Shown: positions 9,818 through 29,458 of the stretch, piece by piece
Position numbering within the stretch: position 1 is the stretch's first letter
Layout of the letters: each line of letters begins with the position of its first letter
From: Rotaria sordida
Taxonomy: Eukaryota; Rotifera; Eurotatoria; Philodinida; Philodinidae
Reading direction: 5' to 3'
Length of the DNA stretch: 64,000 nucleotides
NCBI GenBank assembly: GCA_905250125.1
Contig: CAJNOL010000633.1
Coordinates: 52,755-116,754 of the forward strand
Made by a program: the position numbers and the translations under genes
Notes under the pieces: model-generated
What the model saw: only the letters and a program-made list of their open reading frames with translations
What the model was told of the DNA's origin: nothing
Database searches by the model: none

Positions 9818-12709
9818 TAGAATAAATAATAAAAAAATTAACTATTATTTAATTTGCCAAGATTTTCGATATTAATTGAAAATGTTAAGGATATGTTTAT
9901 TTGAAAAAATATTTTGTTTTGTAACAAAATTTATTAATCTATGTCAATAGAAGAGTTTACTAAGACATTACACAGGTGTGTATGTCTAGATTAAAGACAC
10001 ATATGATATTTATTTGAATGACTGAGAGATTTATGATAAAATTTTTATTAATCTTACTAGTAGTTGAAATATTTTCGAAAACGTGATATGTATATTTGAA
10101 TAGAAAACATAAACATAGATAAACATATTCAAATTTAATAAGATTTGATATCTTCGAAAATGTAATTGCGCATTAATGTGAAAGGTTTTAGTGAAAAACT
10201 CTGTTTGATTAAACATAACAATCAACAAATTTACAATATAGCAAATTGTGTTTGTTATCTACTTAATTCTTTTGAAATTCTGTTTGTAAAGATAGACATG
10301 ATTGAAGAACTTCGTGAGTGTGGGTGTTAATGTTCCCTTCAACCCAGATCCACACCCGCACCCTGTTTAAAACAACAAATGGCGGTAAGGTCATTTTTTA
10401 TTCCTCGATATATTTGAAAAAAAATTATATGGTTAAAATCAACATTAAATTCCGAACAGTGTACTATTTTATTTTTTTACCTAGGTCAAAAAATTTTTTT
10501 TCGTCAAAGTTTGGTGATCTGTAGACTATCGACACTACTGTTGGTTATTTTTATCTTTGAACTGATTTAGACTCTAAGTACTGATTGGAGAACAAGCAAA
10601 AAAAAGTTGTCAATTCTTTTTTGCTAGAGGGATATTTCACAACTATTATTAAGTTTTCATCTGATGAGTTATATACATATCGAAAATAGTCATCTATATG
10701 CTGACTATACGATTTAACAAATGAAATTTTTTTTCATAGAAAAAAAAAATCGTCGAAATACTGATAAACTCTAGTTTAGATATCTGCTGAGACTAAAATT
10801 TACATTGTGAAAGCAAAACTGTTGATCACTATATGAACAGTGCTAATCCCAGACGTCAGATAGAAATCATTTCGCTAACGTCAGAGGCTTGTTTTTGTTT
10901 TTTACTGTTTTCATTTAGCAAATATTATAAATCTACTATAATGTTGAAATAGAATGATAGCATCATAAGTTGATGTGCTAAAAGTAAATCAAACAAATGA
11001 AGTAAGGAGTCCATGTCTATGAGATGATGGACATCTCTAGATATAATAATAAGAGTAAAATATCATGATTTCAAAGTTCTCAGACAACTAAAATATTTTC
11101 AATAGAGAGGATAGATCAGATAAATTACTTTCGACTTTGAAAGAGAGTCCTAGGTAGGTAAGACAAAACTCAAAGAAAAAAGTGACAATCGTGCTAAGAT
11201 ATATAAGAAAATAGAATCGCTATTACTGTCGTTCGACCCTAAGAATTTAACTAATTGATAAAATAATAATTTACTCCAGCAATAAAATGATTGTTCAGTC
11301 AAGACTAGGGATGCACTAATTCTAATTCTAGACTTGAAATTGGCATGGATTAGGGATAGAAAGTCACCGTTAGACAGGCAGCTTTTTACCAGTTACTCGG
11401 TAACTGAGTAACGACGAAATTCTGGATTCGGTTCTTGTCTAAAGGAGAAGAGTTTTAGAGTAAATAACGATATTTTAGGGTGTGGACATTGTTTATTGTT
11501 CACACACATCCACACTGATAACTGTATTTTCCAAAAATTGCTTTAGATTAATATACTTCGTATAATTGAATCAAAGAAAAGAAAGTATCAAAGAGGAGAT
11601 ACTAAAATTGAAATTTTATACAAATATAAAGAGATATTATGATAGAAATAAATGGTGATGATTATATTCTGTAAATAATTATGATAGAACAGTTCAAACA
11701 GAAGATTTATATGGTTCGACATCTTCAAGAACTCGATAGATAACAACCGATTCATTTATCGATGAGTGATTTTATTCTAGTTACTCAAAATGATTCGAAT
11801 TCGGAAATAAGAAATAATCTTGAACATAATCACGATAAGATTTTCTATAGAGAGAACAAAAAAAACTTTTTATTTATCAAATATCAACTTCCATAAATTA
11901 ATATATATACCATTGTCGAAGTTCAGCAATGTATAAATGTTCTCATTGTTCTGTTTTCTTTTATCTTCAACATGGGTTTACAACATCAAGAAGACTTGAA
12001 AAAAGAAACATGCTGTCTATTGATGAAAGCTCAGGTACAATTCATTTCAAACAATAAGACACATGTATATAGAGCCCGGATACTGCACCTTAGTTCCATC
12101 GATTGTCGGAATCAGTCCGTATTTCTTAATAACCTGAACAAAAAAATATTTTACGATCATGTTTTTGACAATATAAAAGCTTTCATTCTGTAAATATGAG
12201 GATATATTAGGTGGTACAAACATGGCCGAATCAAGTTAATAAATAGATTAGCATTTGCATGGCAAATAATTTTCTTAACAAGCGATAAAATTTCGATGTC
12301 TTGTCATGAAGCTGTTATTGTTTATTTTGTAATAAATAGAAACCTAAGATCACAAGTGTTGTCTTTAATACTGAGCATGATCGTATTTAATATTCAAAAC
12401 TTCTAAAACTGATTGTAAAATTTTGCATGATAGTGATTGGTTCTTTACAAACATAGGTTGTCTCGGTTTTTATTAATCATTTCTTTGCAATGATACTTTG
12501 GTTTCAGACTTCTATTGAAAATTCTACCTATTTTCATTTCATATTTCTCTATACAAAATATTCAATTCTCATTGATAGATGGCAGTATTAGTCAATCAAT
12601 TATATTTATTCTATTGGTTGAACAATCGAAACAAAGACCAACGTTTTCTATTCGACTTCTTGTCTACTTTCTTTGTATCAAGAGATTCATTTGATTATTA
12701 ACGTCCGGC
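9818..12709. other. Intergenic region, about 2.9 kb, no gene recognised
   Basis: Only short unsupported ORFs. Segments include ccacacccgcaccc (10351) and a related ccacact/cacacatcc block near 11501-11515, and a stretch near 12107 resembling the CIAO2B-intron repeat. A plus-strand ORF at 11972-12193 overlaps that repeat and has no recognisable domain. The final few hundred bases presumably contain the SMC3 promoter, but no clear TATA was found. Confidence 0.4.
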
Positions 12710-19352
<6,643 letters not shown>

Positions 19353-19541
19353 ATATATAAATATCTCGATGTGTTGTTGTTGTTTTTTTTTTTGTTTGTT
19401 TGTTTGTTGTTATTATTATTGTATTCGCTAGTTGAGTTTGTTTGTAAATGATGTAAATGTATGATAAGAAACAATAGATGTTGTGTACGATGTAAAAATT
19501 GATTGAAATAGAAAATTAATATCTATATTTAATATCTTCAG

Positions 19542-22402
19542 ATGTTAGGTACACTTTTTCGATATGTACAAAAATGTCCGCAAATAGTATTTATACCTGT
19601 GCGGACAAGTGTTTATACAAATGGTTAGTTGTATAATTGAAAAAAATGATTTTATTTTGTCTTATTTTTCTATTTAGTCACAGCACAAGATCTATGGAAA
19701 ACAATAACATCTGTAAGTAATGCTGGTGCTAAACGAGGTCGTGCTAAACGACGTGGTGCAACGAAATTTAAAGATCTAAATATTGGTCAAAGAATTGGTC
19801 AAGGTAATTAAATATATTTATTATTTTTCCTATCTAATATCTATACAACTAAATAGGCAAAGCAAATATGCAATGGCCTGGTCTAAATGCGCCAGTTGTT
19901 CAAGGTCGTGATATTGTCCCTATTGTGGAAAAACCGTCTGATCCAATGTATCAACAACGCTTACTTGACGTACGTAATCGTCTTGATCGTTTTCGTCGTT
20001 TATCAATACCACCAAATGAACGTGGTTTTACAGGTGGTAGTCCAGCTGGTAAAAGTCTTGGTCAACCAGATCCAATTAATGAAAGTATATATTTTGATAT
20101 TCAAAATCTAATATTTCATAATTCATATATATTTGATTTAGTAACTTTTGAGGATTTTGATTCTCGTCTTGTTGAATTTAAAACTTTACAACGTACTATT
20201 GGAAAAATTGGACGAAAAAAATTTACATCAGCTTTTGTTGCTGTTGGAAATGGAAAAGGTCTTGTTGGTAAGAAAAATCTCTTTTTATCTTTCATCGTTC
20301 TAAATTCAAATAAAAAAAAAATTTTCTTTTAAGGTTACGGTAAAGCATTAACACAAGATGCTCAACATTCTTTACGAAAAGCTAAATTAACTGCTTCAAG
20401 ACAATTACTTTATATACCAATTTGTGATGGACATACAATTTTTCATGATTTTTATGAACCATATTTTTTTACTAAAATTCGTTGTGAAAAACGACCACCT
20501 GGTTATGGACTTCGATGTCATCGTATTATAGCATTACTTTGTAAATTAATTGGTATTAAAGATATGTATGCAAAAATTGATGGTGCAATTAATCCACAAA
20601 ATATAACAAAAGCGTTTATACGTGGTTTATTGAAACAAGTAAAAAGACAAAACTTATTTTTTTGAAAAAGCTGACTATCCGCCATCTGAAAAATCATTTA
20701 TACTTTTTTGTAGAGCGAATTACGACGCATCGGATAGTATATAGGAAACTACTCTTTTCATCCTTTGAGAAGTCATGTATCAGTTAAGAGACACTATAGC
20801 TGTAGTTGATATGGTCAAATATTAGGAGTAAATATATATCATCTTCAATCGTATATTTCTATCAATACTCACAATAACTTTTTTTATCGTATGCAAAACC
20901 TTAACATTTTTATTAGCCTGTGTAATTTTTAGCTTTTATTATAAGTATATCAATTGATTGTCCTCTAAATTGATGTGCATCATAGTCAAATGGATGAATC
21001 AATGCCTAAAGAAAGATTAATTTTTCGACTTCTAAAGGCAGAAAAGTGTATGTGTTACTATAAATACTTTTTGAGTGAGAATCTTTCTATCTATTATTAA
21101 TAAGTTTATCATATCCTCCAAGGTCGAACTCATCCCATCGGATCCGATTGAGATTCGTCAGAATCCTTGGTATTGGATTCCGACAGGAAGTTGTCGGATG
21201 TCGGAAGATGTTGGATTTTTAGGGTTCCGACAAGATCCTGGCCACTTCCGACAAATTCCGGCGAATTCCCATCAGATCTGATAAAATCCGATAATTTTTC
21301 CGATAGAATCCGACTGTCGGATTGTTCGTCCTGGGCTATCATTTCACATATATAAGTCTTTCAAAAATGGCAAAAAAAAAAGTTTTCGCTGTCGTATCCT
21401 GGAGCGGGGTATAGGAATGGACTGTTATAAAGATTAGTTTTTATTTTATTTTGTTCGTTAAGAATTTGGATTCTGAGTAGCTAAATATGTTAGAGTACTA
21501 AGCTGTATTAGATGCAATATATGTTCAGTCTCTTATGAGAACTAAACATTTTGAGTGTTCCGACACTCTTCCAGGAGTCCGAAAACGAAAAAAATTTGTT
21601 GCCATCTTCGATAGATCTATATATGTCAAACGATAGAGCATGATGAGTTTATCTCATTCTCAGTCGAAGAATTTAAAGCATTATAAAAGCCAAAAATTAC
21701 GCAAACGAGTAAAAAATATCATCCACTATTGCTATAATATCCCCTAAATGGTGTATATAACTTCTCAAAACATAAGAACTTGATAAAAAAAAGACCATAC
21801 GATGTGCCACAAATTGCTCTACAAAAAAGGTATAGATAGTTTTTCAAATGCAGGATATTTATCTTATCCGACAGCGAACCATTATATTTTTTGTTATTAT
21901 TATTATTATTATTTAGAAAACTTATCAAGATTGGGCAAATGCAAAACAATTACATTTAGTTGAATATCGTCCTGAAAATGATTATTATCCACGTTTATTA
22001 GCAAGTCCAAATAATGATCGACCAACAAGAACATCATTAGAAATTGATCCTGATGAAGATTTAGATTTTGAACGTCTTTGTTTTGAAGGACGAACTGTAG
22101 ATAAAGGACAAACAAGTGAACAATATGAACCATGGTATGCAACAAAAGAAAAAACACGTTATGGATGGTATAAATATTTAAGAAGACGACATTGGGTTTG
22201 TTTTTTAAGAAAGATTTTTTTGTTTGATAAATTTTCTTTTTTTATTTAGGAAACTGTACAAGAAAAAGCTACTGTTGAACGATTAGCTCGTATGGATGAA
22301 AAACGTTATGATTCATATTATCGTTATCCAGATCAATATCATACAGATGTATTAAAACAACTTAAACAACGTTCACCACATGTTTGGTATCCTCGAGTGT
22401 GA
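19542..22402 (+). CDS. MRPS5: Mitochondrial small-subunit ribosomal protein uS5m
   Basis: Exons 19542-19623, 19678-19803, 19857-20267, 20334-20638, 21917-22195 and 22250-22402 give 451 aa. Family marks: basic segment AKRGRAKRRGATKFKDLNIG like MRPS5 'RGRGKRTKRKRKKDLNRG', then MQWPGLNAPV; the S5 RNA-binding fold with FVAVGNGKGLVGYGKAL, HTIFHDFY, PPGYGLRCHRIIALLCKLIG and IKDMYAKIDGAINPQNITKA; and a long acidic/aromatic C-terminal extension. The N-terminal 27 residues could serve as a mitochondrial presequence. The ATG lies directly behind a splice-acceptor-like tcttcag and only 190 bp after the SMC3 stop, suggesting joint transcription with trans-splicing or a very short promoter. Intron 4 is 1278 nt and carries a GC-richer repeat cluster. 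Confidence 0.95.
21110..21345. repeat. TCCGA/TCGGA-rich repeat cluster in MRPS5 intron 4
   Basis: Within about 235 bp the motifs tccga(c/t) and their complement (g/a)tcgga occur more than a dozen times in both orientations, for example cccatcggatccgattgag, gttgtcggatgtcgga, ttccgacaaattccgg and ttccgatagaatccgac. It is much more GC-rich than its surroundings. Overlapping ORFs appear on both strands because the motif lacks stops. Origin unknown; a decayed mobile element is possible. Confidence 0.6.
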
Positions 22403-23426
22403 TTTTGTTTTTGTGTTAATTAAAATAAAAAAAAATAAATAAAGAAATTTTCTTTTTTGATGTAGACAAAATTAATTTTGATTTTTTGATGGTACTAGAT
22501 CTTAATAAAAAGTTTGAAGATGAAATCGAAAAATATCAACAAACACAAAATAGTATTCTCATAAAGAGAAAATAAACTTAGATTTAATCATACAATGATA
22601 CATAACTTATTCATTTATACTTGTTCGATATACATTTCAGTGAAAAATTAGTAAAATAAATTCTCTTCTAAATATCTGAGATATTTACTACAAAAGAGAT
22701 TCAATTTTGTCTAATCTATCTCAATCAATTAAAATGAAGAAAATCTAAGTCTTAATATATATTTTCAGCTAACTAAAGCCATAAGATAATTTTCTTTGTA
22801 AAATAAACTAGAATTTAATCGTTGTGTCTATAAAAAAAACCTAAAACAAATTATTATTAGATTTAAAAAAAACAATTAACATCATTAATGAACAATATAG
22901 AAATAAAAATTAGAAATGTATCGTGAAATTATTTTGAAATTTCAACAACAAATAAATAAACCAATAAACTATTTCTTCCGTGGGGTTTTTTTTTATGACT
23001 GTTCAAATAAACAATGCTTGGAAATTTTTTCGCGCCCTCATTATTATTGTGTTTAGTATTTTTTTTATTTTGTTGCCTTGAATCGTCTTATTCATCAATA
23101 GGTATGTCATAATGATAAGCACTTATACACCAAAAAAGAAAAATCGAGCAAAAAAGGCCTTTTCTTCCTTTAAACAAATATTACGACCCCTTTTGTCCGT
23201 CTAGAGAGCAAATTTCACCATCCACACATTTCTTTTTCTTCCTACTCGCATCACATGATGTCGACGAGGACATTCTTTTTATTCTTCTCTCTTGTCGTCA
23301 TTTGCGAAGAGAAAAAAACCAACCATCGAAAGAATAATAGACGAGCATTGCTTGCAGTACGCAGCAAAATTGACTAAGAACGAAAAAAAAAAAAATACCC
23401 AGAAAAAAAAAATGCCAACATAACCC
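22403..23426. other. MRPS5 3' flank and polyubiquitin upstream region
   Basis: No coding sequence. It begins with A-rich likely polyadenylation sequence (aaaataaaaaaaaataaataaag) and ends in the polyubiquitin promoter. The 23200-23350 part is less AT-rich, with pyrimidine tracts (ctttttcttcc, cttttattcttctctcttg). Heat-shock-type nGAAn/nTTCn units are present but not in a convincing array. Confidence 0.4.
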
Positions 23427-23435
23427 TATAAAATA
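23427..23435 (+). promoter_or_regulatory. TATA box of polyubiquitin gene
   Basis: tataaaata lies about 130 bp before the ATG; a tcagtt initiator-like sequence follows about 30 bp downstream, the usual TATA-to-start spacing. It is one of the clearest core promoters in the window, consistent with a highly expressed gene. Confidence 0.7.
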
Positions 23436-23498
23436 AGCTGCACTTTCTTATTTTCATCAGTTACATCCTCTTTTCATACAAGACAAATATCTACAAAA

Positions 23499-23547
23499 GT
23501 AAGATTTTCTTCACCATTAAATAATATAAAAACGAATCATTTTCTAG
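23499..23547 (+). other. 5'-UTR intron of polyubiquitin gene
   Basis: acaaaa|gtaagatttt ... cattttctag|aacatcaaatATG: a 49-nt intron with strong donor and acceptor, ending 10 bases before the start codon. Polyubiquitin genes of many animals have a 5'-UTR intron. Confidence 0.7.
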
Positions 23548-25055
<1,508 letters not shown>

Positions 25056-27937
25056 AAACAAAATATTTATGCAATAGACAAAGCTCTCAAAAATAAAAAA
25101 AACAACAACATCGATTTAACATTTTTTTTTCATTTTCATTATTATCAGTTATGCTTACGTATTGTGAAATCAGTTTTTTTCTTTATATTTTAACAAAGCA
25201 AATAAACATCATGATTTGTGAGTGAAAATATAGTTACTATTCAATCATAAAATCAAAATTAACTAGATATTTCTTATAGTCATAGTGAAAAACAAGATGG
25301 TCGTAGTAATAAATGGATAAGTTTTCATCCTTTTCTCTATTGCAATTAGAAGAAATTGTCGAGTCAATTTATCATTTTTGTCATATTTACTTTTGTTCAA
25401 CAATTATTCATAATTTTATATCTGAAGAAGTTGACGTCAATAATGAATCATGTTAAATTATTTCACAATCTTTCTATCAAGATAAAAATGTCAGAAAAAT
25501 ATGATTTTGTCAGAGCACACGCGTAAAGTAGTAATGAGGTGTCATGTATTGAACTGTATAAACAAAATGATTAAAATATTTTTGTTTCTAATCAAAGACA
25601 CAACTACATTTAGAAAGAAAATTCATTGAAGCATAAGATTTAAATCATAGATTTGTCAATTAAAAAAATTTAAAGAGAGGTACTTTTATCAAGAGATTTC
25701 AAGAAGATATTCCGTATTTCTGACTTTTAACAAATAGCAAAAAAGTCATAGTTTTTTTTCATGTAAGATTCAATCCCAATGTAAAGAAAAATTAATTAAG
25801 CTATCTAGTCAAGTTGACCATCTTTGCATTAAAATAGTTTTATTCATGTTTGGATTGATGATGATGACTACTATAATTAATCCTGTTAGATATAATTAGA
25901 ATTTTTCTTTAAACAATACACAGTAAGTATAACTTATTTTCTGTCAGAAACGATTTTTTTTTCATAGAATTACCAGCTTCTTGTATTCATAAAATAAGAT
26001 TGATGAAAAATCACAACACAATGATGTTTTTCTCTAAAGGTGCTGCATTTTGGGACGAAGCTTTTCAAATGGATCTAGCAGCTGAGATAAAACTTTGTTT
26101 TTACCAAAGCACCGATCTTTAATCAAAGTGTATAATTCAATATTCAAAAAGTGATCGACTTTTATTCATGCATATCAATGAAGAATTTCCAAACAATACA
26201 TTAATATTTGATTTTGTAGGTTAATCCAATTTTGGAAAAAAAAATTATTCGATGATTCTTTTTTGTTTTTCTTAGCAAATTTGTTATATGGTTGTATAGA
26301 AAGCAAAGAAGTAATTTTGAGAATATTCGAAGATAAAAAATATGAATCGAAGTGTTTTTTTTTGCGAGTAGAAATTTCAAGAATGTCTTGGAAATATATA
26401 TTTAATAATTGAGAGCAAAATTAAGACTCTTATTTTCATAGTGATCATGGAATATGAATCTAATAATAAGCTTTGATATATTTTACTAAAGCTGATTTAA
26501 ACTTTGAAAAAGACATCATCCGTTTAACATCGACAAAATAAAAATTACCAACATGCTCCGTAATGGATAGAAATATAGAACTTACTGATCTATATTTTGT
26601 TTTATATTAAAAAAAAATATGTAATAGAAAGAGTTTCTAATAGATAAAACTGTCTCACAAGGGTATATAGTTATGAGAGAACTAATCAAATTTATGTATC
26701 ACTACATGTGTGATATTCTCTCTAGCATTGCTACGTGCTTGTTGATTAGTTGCTGTCTCTTTTGATTGATTCAACTACTATATTCGTCTGATTTACATAT
26801 TTATTATATCGAATGGTACGTACGTATTAGTTCAAGCTAGTTTGTGTTTTAATGAACTATGAAATATTCAAGTTTAGTCTTCCTGACTGAAAATTTACAC
26901 ATGAGCTTGTTGTCTTTGAAAAATGAGTTTATTTTGACAAAAAATAAATGGAAAATCGCCTCCACTTCTCAATCACAGTACATTCAATCGAGCTGAAATT
27001 TTCATCTACTTGTACTAAAAAGTGTTTAGAGTACCTAGTTTTTATGATATACCACTAGGTTTTTTTCCAATGGAAGAAGATAAAAAGAAGCTACAGAAAC
27101 AAAAACTAGGCATCTCAAATAGTATCCAAAAAGTGTTCAACTCTATCAGACGTATTGTAACTGAGAAAGCAAGATGATTAAGAGGCATTGTACATAAGAC
27201 ACACCCGTTACCTGGTCCACATGGATATGTGCTCTCTGACAACAAGCTTCACGAGAATCATTTTGACAATCGGATTCACTCGAATTTTGTGCGAGTTTTG
27301 TATCAAAGCGACGAAAACCTATAGAAACCTGGTTGAAGAAATGAGATTTGGATACCTAAGGTTGGAATCTAATCGCTTTGCACCACCGAAATCTGACCTA
27401 CTCCACTGAAAGTTTGTGCAATTCCGCTACTATTGACAATACGTATTACTTCGTACAGATCCCAGTATATACGGTTCAACTGTGCATTGTCTTAGTAGCT
27501 CTGTAGTCCGATTGCCCATAGGATTTCATCGACTTATTGAGCCCGGTATTGAATCCAATCACCTGGCGCTCTCCTAAGATAGTCGTACTACAGCGATGTC
27601 TACTCCTTTTATAGTACCAAATAATTTTTAAAGAGCTGTTTATTAATAAGAGCTATAAAGGCAACTATAATAGTTATAAATTGGTTCAGGATTCAAAAAT
27701 ACATGACAAATTGATGAATAGTTTTGTGTATAACGTAAAATGAGTCCGATTGAATGTTATCCATAGAATGGAAGCATACATCAGGAGAGCAGCATCCTCA
27801 GGAGGAAAAGTTACTTAAGGGAAGTGTCACTCGTGGACAGCTGTTACTGGAGAAACGGTCGAGATAGTGTTTGTTCATGTAGACCTAGTATAGAATCAGT
27901 CTCTGTTCTGCTAGCACCTAATATGGAAACCGCTTAT
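25056..27937. other. Intergenic region, about 2.9 kb, no gene recognised
   Basis: The polyubiquitin 3' UTR with polyadenylation-like aataaa elements (25090, 25200) occupies the start. The remainder is AT-rich, with no domain-bearing ORF on either strand. A short minus ORF at 27245-27042 and plus ORF at 27188-27409 overlap each other and have no visible similarity. 27430-27600 is somewhat GC-richer than its surroundings, as old element remnants here tend to be. Confidence 0.4.
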
Positions 27938-28265
27938 TGTTTGACTGTTTTGACTCACGGGTATACATTTTTAGACTTTCAAAAATTGCTGATTTTCTAG
28001 AGCTTTTCACATTCTGTCGGATGGGATATAAGATAAATCTGGTGCTAGTTGCTATTGTGAAAAATCAGACACATTAGTATAATTCATACGTGAAAAAAAG
28101 AGGCAAAAATCTTGTTTTCTATGTATGGTTATGCCACTCTTTGAGTTTTGACTCACGGGTTCACTTTCTAAGACTTTTAAAAATAGCTAATTTTATAGAG
28201 CGTTTCAAGTTCTATCCAATGGTATATAAGAGAAATTCGGTCATCGTTTCTATTTTGCAGAAGTC
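27938..28265 (+). repeat. Diverged tandem duplication, about 200-bp unit
   Basis: Copy 1 (27938-28066: ttttgactcacgggtataca, then gactttcaaaaattgctgat, 'gagcttttcacattctgtc', 'gggatataagataaat') aligns with copy 2 (28141-28263: ttttgactcacgggttcact, gacttttaaaaatagctaat, 'gagcgtttcaagttctatc', 'ggtatataagagaaat'). Non-coding. Confidence 0.75.
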
Positions 28266-28641
28266 AAGTATATAAATGTATTTCATATATAAAATGACAA
28301 ATATATTATTATTATGTAGACAATGGAGAATCTCTATTTCACCTGGCAACAATTAAAATATAAATGAATGAGTTTATAAGAAAAATGTAGTCTGAAGAAA
28401 AATGTAGTCTGAATAAAGATCTATCGAAAAATCCTTAAGTTAATATCAATTTTTAATTTTTTTTCTTGAAAAAGTTCATCATAATATTATACAATGTTTT
28501 TGGTCAAATAATGACTGAGGATATGGTCAACGCAACACCCAAATGATAATCGAAATCTTATAAAAACATATCAAATTTAGCATCACAATGATCAGGACAC
28601 TTTTTTTTATCGATTCGTATATGATTCAATGGTACTTCCCA

Positions 28642-29088
28642 AGCAGACAAACTTTTGAGAAAACGCGTTTAAACGCACAGAAATTGGCCTAAAATCAGTG
28701 AAAAATGGACGTTTTTGGCTCACACTTGAACTTCGAGACTGTGAGCCAAAAAAGTCCATTTCTCACCCTTTTTTGTGCGTTTAAACGCATTTTCAGACAG
28801 AAAACGCGTTTACATGCATACCAAAAAAGAGAAAAACGTTGTTGTGTTTTTCCAGCTCAAGAAACGTGGTTGTAATTATGGTTGTGCATCTCGAGTATGG
28901 AAAAACGACCACTTTTTCTCTTTTCTTATATGGGTGTAAACGCGTTTAAACGCATAAAAAGGGTGGAAAATGGATGTTTTTGGTTCATAGTCGGGAACCT
29001 CAAGTGTGAGCCAAAAACGTCCACTTTTTGCTGATTTTAGACCAACTTCTCTATGTTTAAACGCGTTTTCCCAAAAGTTTGTCTACCT
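28642..29088. mobile_element. Foldback/MITE element with nested hairpins
   Basis: The left end gcagacaaacttttgagaaa, acgcgtttaaac pairs with the right end (reverse complement tagacaaacttttgggaaaa, cgcgtttaaac); the arms run over 100 bp (ttggcctaaaatcagtgaaa / ttggtctaaaatcagcaaaa). Each arm itself contains a hairpin: tggacgtttttggctcacac against gtgagccaaaaaagtcca. The aaacgcgttt motif is repeated several times. No transposase. No clear target-site duplication was found. Arm similarity is high, suggesting a fairly young element. Confidence 0.8.
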
Positions 29089-29458
29089 AGGTTGTGACCA
29101 AAATCAAAAGGGACCAAATTCCAGCCTTATATGCTTCCATCCTTTTGACTTCAAAGGTTGTATGAACAAACTTCTCAATAGGATTAGTTTATTGGGCATG
29201 TTATCACTTTTTCTATGACATATTCAAATATTCTCGATCGATCGCTAGCGCCATCTATTTATATTGTTTATTGAATAGTTATTTGCTTACATCATTACCA
29301 TATTTTTTTCTTTGGTTCAAATAATTTTGATGTGGTATATTTAATGTACTCGATCCATTACTGTTCACTTAATTATTCAAATACAAAATCAAATCTAATG
29401 AAATAATAAAAGCAAATTTTTTTTAATTTTAATTTTTAATTTTATCCAAACATACAAA

